Shown here: in pieces, positions 1 through 5,350 of the stretch
Layout of the letters: each line of letters opens with the position of its first letter
How positions within the stretch are numbered: the first letter of the stretch is position 1
Assembly: GCA_937915335.1 (NCBI GenBank)
Contig: CALDLZ010000206.1
Location: 1 to 5,352, forward strand
Direction of reading: 5' to 3'
DNA from: an uncultured Faecalibacterium sp.
GTDB lineage: Bacteria; Bacillota; Clostridia; Oscillospirales; Ruminococcaceae
DNA length: 5,352 nucleotides
The notes under the pieces: model-generated
The model's input: the letters and a program-made list of their open reading frames with translations, nothing else
The model's database searches: none
Told to the model about the DNA's origin: nothing
Translations under genes and position numbers: made by a program

Positions 1-26
1 GGGGGGGCTGAAGTGCAAGACACGGA

Positions 27-74
27 AAAAGTAAAACAGCGGCAGTTTTCCAAATCGGAAAGCTGTCGCTGTTT
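27..74 (-). terminator. Intrinsic terminator of the integrase operon
   Basis: Arms at 34-51 and 57-74 pair over 18 positions with only two G-T wobbles and a 5-base loop (52-56). Read on the minus strand, the hairpin is followed by TTTTAC and then TTTTT, the usual U-rich tail. It begins 13 bases after the integrase stop codon, so it is well placed to end the minus-strand operon. The plus-strand side lacks a comparable T tract. Confidence 0.88.
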
Positions 75-86
75 ATGTATAGGGGC

Positions 87-1478
87 TTATAAGTTCTTTG
101 CAAGATTTTTAATGAGTGCAGCCATAGAGGGGTCAGCCAGCAGCTTGGCAAGTGCTGCTGCCGCATCGGTATCGACTGCACTGGTTTCGGGAGCAGGCTG
201 TTCTGCATGATGGGGCACTTCAGGCTCTGCACCATGAGGCTGATAAAAGAAGTCGTCAAATCGCTGTGCGTTCAAGCGCCGATCATCATCCAGAATGTGT
301 GCATACTGCTCGGTGACCATCGAAGCCTGTGCATGACCGGAATCACCCTGAACAGCTTTAATGTCGCCGCCGTTCAATTTGAGCTTGTATGTAATGCTGG
401 AGTGTCGGAAGCTGTGGAAAACCACTTTTGGGAGATCGTTTTTCTCAATCAGCTTCTTCAATGCACCGTTGATGGTGGACTGCTCGGTTGGCATTCCCAG
501 TGGGCCGGCAACCACGAGATTATAGTCTGTGTATTCCGCACCCAGTGCTTCCCGTGTCATATCCTGCTCGGCTTTATATTTGGCAAGCATTTCGGCAACC
601 GTTTTGGGGAGAAAGATGGTTCGGATGCTGCTGTCCGTTTTGGGACTTTTCAGAACCTGAACCGTAGTGCAGCGAGAACTCAGCGATGGAAAACGGGTGA
701 TAACATTCTTGTCTTCCAAAGCATTCAACGAAGCGATGTCTACACGCTGCAACTCCTTATTTATGTAAATGGATGCCCGCCCGGCTTCGATGCTTTCAGG
801 GGAGATGTCTACACAATCCCAAGTCAGACCGAGCAATTCGCCTAACCGCAGAGAGCAGGAGAACGAGAGGTTGATGCAAAGGCGGAGCCGCGGATCATCG
901 CAGACTTCCAAAGCATGGAACAAGGTTTCGGCAGTCCAGATGTCGCGCTTCTTTGCAGTGTACTTGGGCACGGTGGCATAAATGCAAGGATTCTTTTCCA
1001 TAAGTTCCCACTTTACCGCCTGCTCAAAGGCACTTCTCAAAATTTTGTGAACCGAACGAACCGTGCCGGGAGAAACATATTGATGTTTCCGCTTTCCGCA
1101 CATGGGGTCAACGGCTTCGTATTTGAGCAGCCGCTGGTAATATCCCTCAATCACGCGAGTGGTGATATCATGCAACTTCATCGAGCCGATGAGCGGTGTT
1201 ATGTAATTTTCTATGCTGGCAATGTTGGATTGATAGGTTGAAAAAGCCCACTTGCTTTTTCCGTAGAGAGAAACGTATTCGGGAAGCAGATCGTTCAGGG
1301 TCTTGCATTGGGGAACTACAAAGGTTCCAATGGATTCCTTATACTCGATTTCCTTCTTACGAGCATTGGCATCGGAAAGTTCGGGAAAGGTTTCCCACTT
1401 TTGCTTTGGGGTGCCATCGACATCTTTATAAGAATAGACAACACAGAAGTTGTTGTTACGTTTAACAATGCTGGCCAT
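87..1478 (-). CDS. Tyrosine recombinase / phage-type integrase
   Basis: A 463-residue site-specific recombinase that would cut and rejoin DNA at attachment sites to insert and excise a mobile element. The N-terminus (about 1-55) resembles an arm-type DNA-binding domain, about 60-175 is the SAM-like core-binding domain, and about 180-410 is the catalytic domain. The full catalytic set is visible: R211 in SLRLGELLGLTW, K280 in SPKTDSS, H355 and R358 in HSFRH, H382 in GHAQ, and nucleophile Y392 in EQYAH, ten residues after H382 as usual. Two additions stand out: an insertion of roughly 30 residues between R211 and K280 (about 245-275), and an Ala/Pro-rich tail (about 412-463). The ATG overlaps the stop of the upstream gene (TAATG), and AAGGAG lies 7 bases before it (1486-1491), so translational coupling is likely. 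It is the last gene before the terminator at 34-74. Intact and probably active; family certain, named relative not assigned. Confidence 0.97.
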   Translation of the reverse strand: MASIVKRNNNFCVVYSYKDVDGTPKQKWETFPELSDANARKKEIEYKESIGTFVVPQCKTLNDLLPEYVSLYGKSKWAFSTYQSNIASIENYITPLIGSMKLHDITTRVIEGYYQRLLKYEAVDPMCGKRKHQYVSPGTVRSVHKILRSAFEQAVKWELMEKNPCIYATVPKYTAKKRDIWTAETLFHALEVCDDPRLRLCINLSFSCSLRLGELLGLTWDCVDISPESIEAGRASIYINKELQRVDIASLNALEDKNVITRFPSLSSRCTTVQVLKSPKTDSSIRTIFLPKTVAEMLAKYKAEQDMTREALGAEYTDYNLVVAGPLGMPTEQSTINGALKKLIEKNDLPKVVFHSFRHSSITYKLKLNGGDIKAVQGDSGHAQASMVTEQYAHILDDDRRLNAQRFDDFFYQPHGAEPEVPHHAEQPAPETSAVDTDAAAALAKLLADPSMAALIKNLAKNL

Positions 1479-2368
1479 TATGTATCTCCTTCCACTTTAC
1501 GTTTGGATTTCAGAACATCATCGAATACATCTTTTCGGACACGTTTTGCCCGCCCTACATCAATTGTGGGAATTCCTTCCTCACGAATCCATGTAACAAG
1601 GGTAGTGCGACTGATGCCATAGAAGTCTTGAATCTCTTGAAAACTGTAATACTTGCCGCTTTTGGGAGATTGCAGTTTCAATGGCGGTTCTTCTGGAACA
1701 TCTTCGGCCTGCGGCTGAACCTGATATGTAGATTGACTGAAAAGCCATGCTTCAAAGCTGGCTTTAGTAACGCGCCGCCTGTCAGCCACGCGCTCAATAA
1801 CGAAACAGTCTCGGTATTTTTTACAGTCGAGAATCCAGTAGACCTTTTCTCTTGGAATACCGAGCAGTTTTGCCATTTCCGGGATAGAGATGGTTTGCGC
1901 TTCAATCTCCCGGTCACGTTCCCGATCAGCCGCAGTGCGGTAACGGCTTTGTGACCGGTACCACCGCTCAAATTCCTCTTTTGGAATCCGCATACAGAAG
2001 TCCACAGTTTCTGTTTTCAGCTTACCCTGTCGGATAAGTGCATAGACTGTTTCAACGTTTACCTTTAATATTTCAGCGGCATCAGGAACGGAATATGACT
2101 GTTTGCAAAGTTCTTCGCCCGGCGGCGGGCCATTAACCTTATGATATTTGACCTGATTGGCGTACCATTTCTCAAAGCTGGAAATAACGATACGCGTTTT
2201 GTCGTTTATCAGAATGGTTTCAAAGCAATTCTTATGAAGCAGCCAATAGCTTTCCGTTTTGCCGAGGCCGAGAAGCTGCCGCATCTCACGAACCGACATG
2301 GTAGTTTTAGCAGTGTTAGGTTCAGCTTTTCCGTATAAAGGCACTGAAGTATTCTGTACATTATCCAT
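1478..2368 (-). CDS. Four-unit excisionase-type helix-turn-helix protein
   Basis: A 296-residue putative DNA-binding protein made of four tandem MerR/excisionase-like (HTH_17-type) units, at about 24-75, 91-143, 159-215 and 239-290. The first three end in the same signature, F-E-x-W-x3-Q-x2-Y (F65-Y75, F133-Y143, F205-Y215). The fourth keeps the helix-turn-helix (YSFQEIQDFYGISRTTL) but lacks the signature. A charged linker (about 148-158) separates units 2 and 3. No catalytic motif is seen. The likely role, inferred from coupling to the integrase, is a recombination directionality factor or regulator that binds several sites near the attachment region. The start chosen is ATG at 2368 because GGAGG (2377-2381) lies 8 bases upstream. 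An in-frame ATG at 2383 would add five residues but overlaps that ribosome site. A strong hairpin lies just upstream (2390-2423). Family confident, exact role inferred. Confidence 0.88.
   Translation of the reverse strand: MDNVQNTSVPLYGKAEPNTAKTTMSVREMRQLLGLGKTESYWLLHKNCFETILINDKTRIVISSFEKWYANQVKYHKVNGPPPGEELCKQSYSVPDAAEILKVNVETVYALIRQGKLKTETVDFCMRIPKEEFERWYRSQSRYRTAADRERDREIEAQTISIPEMAKLLGIPREKVYWILDCKKYRDCFVIERVADRRRVTKASFEAWLFSQSTYQVQPQAEDVPEEPPLKLQSPKSGKYYSFQEIQDFYGISRTTLVTWIREEGIPTIDVGRAKRVRKDVFDDVLKSKRKVEGDT
1743..1761. repeat. 19-bp direct repeat, copy A (in helix-turn-helix unit 3)
   Basis: AGCCATGCTTCAAAGCTGG occurs here and identically at 2494-2512. On the minus strand it encodes the SFEAWL end of unit 3 in the four-unit protein. 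A shorter ten-base match, TCAAAGCTGG, occurs at 2172-2181 in unit 1. Identity at the DNA level, not only in protein, suggests domain duplication or recombination between the two genes. Confidence 0.85.
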
Positions 2369-2389
2369 GAAGGACACCTCCATCTATGT

Positions 2390-2423
2390 AAAAATTTAGC
2401 CGGGATTTCTTGTCCCGGCTAAA
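2390..2423 (-). terminator. Intrinsic terminator / attenuator inside the module
   Basis: Arms 2395-2405 and 2413-2423 form a perfect 11-bp GC-rich stem with a 7-base loop. On the minus strand the stem is followed at once by TTTTT (2394-2390). It lies between the small helix-turn-helix gene (stop at 2457) and the four-unit gene (start at 2368), only about 9 bases before the latter's ribosome site. No promoter fits between hairpin and gene, so the downstream pair depends on readthrough or on a start just upstream of the hairpin (see 2433-2460). An attenuator is therefore plausible. Confidence 0.8.
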
Positions 2424-2432
2424 GAATAGCAG

Positions 2433-2460
2433 ATTTTGTTTGAAATGTTGAGGATGTCAA
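2433..2460 (-). promoter_or_regulatory. Candidate promoter for the four-unit gene and integrase
   Basis: On the minus strand a perfect -35 box TTGACA (2455-2460) overlaps the stop codon of the small helix-turn-helix gene. A 16-base spacer leads to CAAAAT (2433-2438), which matches the -10 consensus at four of six positions. Transcription would begin near 2426, so the hairpin at 2395-2423 would form at the very 5' end of the RNA. The -35 match is strong and the -10 only fair. Confidence 0.4.
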
Positions 2461-2702
2461 ACGGCGGGATTGGGTTCGATCGTGCCATTATTGAGCCATG
2501 CTTCAAAGCTGGTTTTGGAAATACGGTAGGCACCGCTTACCTTGAACCATCGGAATTCGTTCTGCTTCAGCAGACGGTAGACAGTGGGACGGCTCAGAAG
2601 CAGCATCGCCATCAGATCTTCTACGGTATAGCAGCGGCTGTCCTGTGCCGTAGGTTCAGGGGTGGAAACCGCAGTAGGCGCTTTTTCTTCATGATTGTTC
2701 AT
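2457..2702 (-). CDS. Small excisionase-type helix-turn-helix protein
   Basis: An 81-residue protein with one MerR/excisionase-like DNA-binding domain at about 24-70, after a polar Pro/Thr/Glu-rich N-terminal tail. The core runs YTVEDLMAMLLLSRPTVYRLL and then a basic/aromatic wing, closing with SFEAWL, the same ending used in the four-unit protein. Such proteins act as excisionases or as regulators of integrase operons; which one applies here is not shown. The ATG has AAGAGG (2712-2717) nine bases upstream. It follows the toxin-like gene by 30 bases on the same strand, so the two are probably cotranscribed. It could also serve as the DNA-binding partner or antitoxin of that toxin, but it does not resemble MazE. 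Confidence 0.87.
   Translation of the reverse strand: MNNHEEKAPTAVSTPEPTAQDSRCYTVEDLMAMLLLSRPTVYRLLKQNEFRWFKVSGAYRISKTSFEAWLNNGTIEPNPAV
2494..2512. repeat. 19-bp direct repeat, copy B (in small helix-turn-helix gene)
   Basis: Identical to the segment at 1743-1761, and likewise encodes SFEAWL on the minus strand. After a single difference the similarity continues for a few bases and then fades, as expected for diverged copies of one domain. Confidence 0.85.
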
Positions 2703-2732
2703 CTGATAAAACCTCTTCGATTATACTTTGAG

Positions 2733-3224
2733 TTAAAACTTGAGCGGCAATGCTGCCCGGCGGCTGCCACTATTATAAATAGTATAGACCTGCTGAAGGT
2801 ACTTCGTCTTGCCGGGAAGATTTACGCCTGCGGTTCGCGCAAGGCGAAAAATCGTGAACGCATCGACCTGCCGCAGCTTGGCGATCAAGCGGCCTTTGTT
2901 GTATTCGGAGTGATACAGTTCTACAAAGCGGCAGATGCCGAGCAGGTTGGCGGAACTCATAGAGTCAGGTTCACCGTTCCACGCATGCAGAATAAAGTGC
3001 GTCGGCATATTTCGTTTTTTAATCTGCGTTGTCAGCGGAACGACCAGAAGAACTTTGGAGAAGAAATTTCCATCATCGTTCTGCACGACAATGGCCGGTC
3101 GGACACCGCCCTGCTCGGAACCGCTGTAAGGGTTCAGATCCATCATGTAGACATCACCGCGCTTGTACATCCAGTTCGCGGGCATAGGCGGATATTCTTT
3201 CTCTTTTTTGCCTCGTGTGGCCAA
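2733..3224 (-). CDS. MazF/PemK-family toxin-like protein (mRNA interferase fold)
   Basis: A 163-residue protein whose core (about 20-138) matches the MazF/PemK family, ribosome-independent endoribonucleases that cleave mRNA at short sequences. The family hallmark is clear: KRGDVYMMDLNPYSGSEQGG, then VRPAIVVQND and VPLTTQIKK. By motif alignment with Bacillus MazF, R42 and T65 occupy the catalytic Arg and Thr positions, so it looks enzymatically competent. A lysine-rich N-terminal extension (1-19) and a C-terminal extension of about 25 residues make it longer than the usual 110-120. The start is TTG, preferred because AAAGGAG (3234-3240) sits nine bases upstream; the in-frame ATG at codon 14 (3183-3185) has a poorer ribosome site. 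No MazE-like antitoxin gene precedes it, which is unusual. It leads the minus-strand operon and is followed after 30 bases by the small helix-turn-helix gene. Confidence 0.92.
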   Translation of the reverse strand: MATRGKKEKEYPPMPANWMYKRGDVYMMDLNPYSGSEQGGVRPAIVVQNDDGNFFSKVLLVVPLTTQIKKRNMPTHFILHAWNGEPDSMSSANLLGICRFVELYHSEYNKGRLIAKLRQVDAFTIFRLARTAGVNLPGKTKYLQQVYTIYNSGSRRAALPLKF

Positions 3225-3258
3225 TTTGGATTGCTCCTTTCTATCCGTGTATGTAACA

Positions 3259-3280
3259 GCGGACTGCTCGCACAGTCCGC
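3259..3280. promoter_or_regulatory. Hairpin in the leader of the toxin-led operon
   Basis: GCGGACTG (3259-3266) and CAGTCCGC (3273-3280) form a perfect 8-bp stem with a 6-base loop. It lies between the candidate start of transcription and the ribosome site of the MazF-like gene. No T tract follows on either strand, so it is not a simple terminator. It could stabilise the leader RNA or be a protein-binding site. Confidence 0.45.
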
Positions 3281-3293
3281 CCTACTATCTCAA

Positions 3294-3323
3294 ACAGCAT
3301 AAATGCTGTGATTTATAGTTATA
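3294..3323 (-). promoter_or_regulatory. Candidate promoter and operator of the toxin-led operon
   Basis: On the minus strand two overlapping -10 candidates lie in series, TATAAC (3318-3323) and TATAAA (3312-3317). Just downstream, where transcription would start, is the perfect palindrome ACAGCATAAATGCTGT (3294-3309; 7-bp arms, 2-base centre). This is a typical repressor-site layout. No good -35 box is visible at the right distance (GGGACA at 3338-3343 is poorly spaced), so an activator may be needed or the promoter is weak. The palindrome is certain, its function inferred. Confidence 0.4.
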
Positions 3324-3324
3324 G

Positions 3325-3757
3325 ACTTTTCCGTACTTGTCCCCGACACCCCCGGAAAACGAAAACTCTGTTTTCGTGTGGGAAATCTTTCAGCCGTTCG
3401 GCAGCGTACCGAATCCATAGGAATCTCACCTCTCCGTGGTTCTCACCGAGCTGCCCGAAGGCAGAAGTATCATTATTCTGTGATGGCTCTTAGCTATGGA
3501 GAAGCTATCATCCATTTACCGTCAACCTACCGCTCATTCCCTCAGTGGGAGATCATCGCATTTGTTACGGACGTTGCTCATCATCACAGGAACGTGACTG
3601 AAGAATGCGTGTTCGATTTTCAAGGGGCGAAGAGGCTTGGAGACTTTTCGGAAGTCCGCCGAAGCTATGGCCGTATTGTAACCGATGCGAAACGAAATGA
3701 ACAGGAACTCAGAGTTCACAATTTTGGGGTAAATTAGGAAGTATCGTTCCTGTTTTT
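3325..3757. other. Gene-poor intergenic segment with several hairpins
   Basis: No reading frame here has a convincing start with a ribosome site or a recognisable domain. The longest frames (plus 3378-3737, GTG start; minus 3534-3764) lack ribosome sites. Structured spots include the palindrome ACGAAAAC-TCT-GTTTTCGT (3359-3377), the small stem CTGCC-CGAA-GGCAG (3451-3464), and GAACT-CAG-AGTTC (3705-3717). The segment could be a decayed gene, a non-coding RNA, or the border of the mobile element. It is longer than the regulatory needs of the flanking genes would require. Confidence 0.35.
3701..3757 (+). terminator. Weak terminator-like structure with alternative pairing
   Basis: AGGAA (3736-3740) pairs with TTCCT (3747-3751) across a 6-base loop and is followed by TGTTTTT. 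The same right arm can instead pair with ACAGGAAC at 3701-3708 (GTTCCTGT at 3746-3753), giving mutually exclusive folds. If real, it would end a plus-strand transcript from the gene-poor segment before the ATPase promoter. The stems are short. Confidence 0.25.
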
Positions 3758-3768
3758 GCTGCATCGTA

Positions 3769-3808
3769 AAAATATTTTCTTGACTTTATGTGAAAAATAA
3801 AGTATTAT
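3769..3808 (+). promoter_or_regulatory. Promoter of the ATPase gene
   Basis: TTGACT (3780-3785) and TATTAT (3803-3808) are separated by exactly 17 bases, a near-consensus housekeeping promoter. An A/T block, AAAATATTTT (3769-3778), lies just upstream like an UP element. Transcription would begin near 3815, leaving a leader of about 48 bases before the ATG at 3863. The surrounding DNA is markedly richer in A/T than the genes. Confidence 0.75.
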
Positions 3809-3836
3809 ACTCGTAAGAAACTAACTTATGAGTATA
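3806..3836. promoter_or_regulatory. Operator-like inverted repeat over the ATPase transcription start
   Basis: TATACTCGTAAG (3806-3817) and CTTATGAGTATA (3825-3836) are complementary at 11 of 12 positions, the other being G-T, around a 7-base spacer. The repeat overlaps the -10 box and the likely start site, where a bound repressor would block transcription. As RNA it could fold only in part, because the left arm begins upstream of the start. Confidence 0.6.
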
Positions 3837-3862
3837 TAAATACACTTTGAGGAGGGGAAGAA

Positions 3863-5260
3863 ATGAGTCGATTTTACTGCCGCGAAGAAGAACTTCGGAA
3901 GTTAAATAAACGGTATGAGAACGGAAAATTTGAGTGCGTTGTCATTTATGGCAGACGCCGTGTTGGAAAGACTGCGCTGATCAATGAATTCTGCAAGGAC
4001 AAACCGACTATTTTCTTTTCTGCTTTGAATACGACCGGAAAAGAAAATCTGGAAGCACTGTCCAAGGCAATCATGAGTTTCGAACGCCCCAATGCGGAAT
4101 CATCCCCGGAATTTACAACCTATGATGCAGCATTGGATGAACTGACAGTTCTCTCCAAAGAGCAGCGAATCGTATTTGTGGTCGATGAGTACCCTTATCT
4201 TGCAAAGGCTAAACCAGCCATTTCTGCAATGCTTCAGCATATCATCGACCATAAATGGACAGAGTCCCAAATGTACCTGATCCTGTGTGGCTCGTCCATG
4301 AGTTTTATGGAAAATCAGGTCTTGGGCAAAGAAAGCCCTCTGTATGGGCGCAGAACAGCACAATTTAAGATCATGCCGCTGGATTATAAGGAAACTGCGG
4401 TGTTTCATCCGAATCTGTCCGAGGAAGATAACGCCCTGATTTACGGTATCACAGGCGGCGTTCCACATTATATCAATAAACTGGATGTTCGGAACAGCGT
4501 AGATGAAGCACTGCTGGAAAACTTGTTTGACCGTTCCAGCTACCTGTATGAGGAACCCGCCAACCTGCTAAAACAGGAACTGCGCGAACCGGCAATTTAC
4601 AATGCAATCATCAAGGCAATCGCAGAGGGGGCTTCCCGCCTGAATGATATCACCATGAAAGTTGGCGAAGAAAACTCTGTGGTGGCAAAATACCTCAAGA
4701 CATTGATAGACCTTGGAATCGTCAAGAAGGAAACACCGATCACAGAGAAGCCGGGTAAAAAAACAATCTATCTTCTGGCGGATAATTTTTTCCGTTTCTG
4801 GTACCGCTTTGTGCCGGTCAATGCAAGTGCCATTGATTCAGGGCGGATCGCAAAGACCTACCCCCATGCAGTGAAACAATATTTTCCGGACTATATGGGC
4901 CTGATTTTTGAGAAGATGTGCCAGGATTATCTACTCTATTACGCAGAGAATCTTCCTATCGAGTTGAACGAAATCGGGCAGTGGTGGGGAAGCGACCCCA
5001 AAAAGAAGAAGCAGATCCAGATCGATATCGTCGGAACGCCGGTTGAGGGCAATGACTATATCATCGGCTCCTGTAAATATCGCAATGAAAAAATCGGCGT
5101 GGATGAGCTGGAACTGATTCGGGAATATGCAGCAGTCTTTGGAAAAGGAGCAAACTACCACTACTACATTTTCTCGAAAGGCGGATTCACGGACGGTCTG
5201 CTTCAGGCACAGGAACGCGGAGAAGTACAGCTGCTTACTCTTGCTGATATTTTTGAATGA
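3863..5260 (+). CDS. DUF234-type ATPase (archaeal-ATPase/STAND-like family)
   Basis: A 465-residue ATP-binding protein of the archaeal-ATPase family with a DUF234-like C-terminus, common in archaea and gut anaerobes; the cellular role of the family is not established. Walker A is GRRRVGKT (30-37). Walker B is VFVVDE (104-109, D108 and E109), followed by YPYL. A sensor-like strand is LILCGSS (139-145), then SPLYGRRT (158-165), and a GxP-type motif is GGVPHYI (198-204), as in STAND-like ATPases. A winged helix lies at about 244-305. The C-terminal part (about 345-465) looks like a PD-(D/E)XK nuclease fold: E350, D388 in QIDIVG, and K405 in GSCKYRN. The Glu often found two residues before that Lys is Ser403, so cleavage activity is doubtful. 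The ATG has GGAGG (3851-3855) seven bases upstream. It is monocistronic, with its own promoter and operator-like repeat and a strong terminator. Predicted cytoplasmic, with no signal peptide or membrane segment. Confidence 0.93.
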   Translation: MSRFYCREEELRKLNKRYENGKFECVVIYGRRRVGKTALINEFCKDKPTIFFSALNTTGKENLEALSKAIMSFERPNAESSPEFTTYDAALDELTVLSKEQRIVFVVDEYPYLAKAKPAISAMLQHIIDHKWTESQMYLILCGSSMSFMENQVLGKESPLYGRRTAQFKIMPLDYKETAVFHPNLSEEDNALIYGITGGVPHYINKLDVRNSVDEALLENLFDRSSYLYEEPANLLKQELREPAIYNAIIKAIAEGASRLNDITMKVGEENSVVAKYLKTLIDLGIVKKETPITEKPGKKTIYLLADNFFRFWYRFVPVNASAIDSGRIAKTYPHAVKQYFPDYMGLIFEKMCQDYLLYYAENLPIELNEIGQWWGSDPKKKKQIQIDIVGTPVEGNDYIIGSCKYRNEKIGVDELELIREYAAVFGKGANYHYYIFSKGGFTDGLLQAQERGEVQLLTLADIFE

Positions 5261-5266
5261 CGAGAA

Positions 5267-5310
5267 AAACGCCCTTGTCAGTGAAAAACTGGCAGGAGCG
5301 TTTCTTGTTT
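5267..5310 (+). terminator. Intrinsic terminator after the ATPase gene, likely bidirectional
   Basis: Arms 5267-5282 and 5288-5303 pair over 16 positions with one C-A mismatch and two G-T wobbles around the loop GAAAA. On the plus strand the stem ends in GTTT and is followed by CTTGTTT. On the minus strand the matching side runs into TTTTT, so it could also stop transcription entering from the right. It starts seven bases after the ATPase stop codon. Confidence 0.85.
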
Positions 5311-5331
5311 GAGTGCTTGAGCGAAAGAAAA

Positions 5332-5350
5332 CCACCAGCTAAGCTGGTGG
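5332..5350. repeat. Perfect hairpin at the right edge
   Basis: CCACCAGCT (5332-5340) and AGCTGGTGG (5342-5350) are exact complements around one central A, in practice an 8-bp stem with a TAA loop. It follows an A-rich stretch and comes 29 bases after the ATPase terminator stem. The following bases are cut off by the window. Possible readings are a second terminator, a dispersed palindromic repeat, or the subterminal hairpin of an IS200/IS605-type element; the sequence here cannot decide. Confidence 0.5.

Noticed and set aside
207..845. Long plus-strand open frame opposite the integrase (212 residues).
   Set aside because: Lies wholly antisense to a clearly conserved integrase, has no ribosome site and no domain; a shadow frame.
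2423..2431. Extended -10-like TGCTATTCT on the minus strand.
   Set aside because: The spacing to TTGACA is 26 bases and the start would fall inside the hairpin; the CAAAAT box at 2433-2438 fits better.
2436..3302. Plus-strand open frame of 288 residues opposite the small helix-turn-helix and MazF-like genes.
   Set aside because: Both minus-strand genes have family motifs and ribosome sites; the plus frame reads as composition-driven noise.
3359..3377. Palindrome ACGAAAAC-TCT-GTTTTCGT considered as a minus-strand terminator.
   Set aside because: Stem is short and A/T-rich, with only a short T run after it and no gene ending nearby on that strand.
3378..3737. Plus-strand frame of 119 residues in the intergenic segment.
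   Set aside because: GTG start without a ribosome site, no recognisable domain; kept only as part of the unexplained segment.
3534..3764. Minus-strand frame of 76 residues.
   Set aside because: No ribosome site before the ATG and no known motif; could be a gene remnant but not supported as a gene.
4931..5335. Minus-strand frame of 134 residues over the end of the ATPase gene.
   Set aside because: Antisense to the conserved C-terminal domain and crosses the terminator hairpin.
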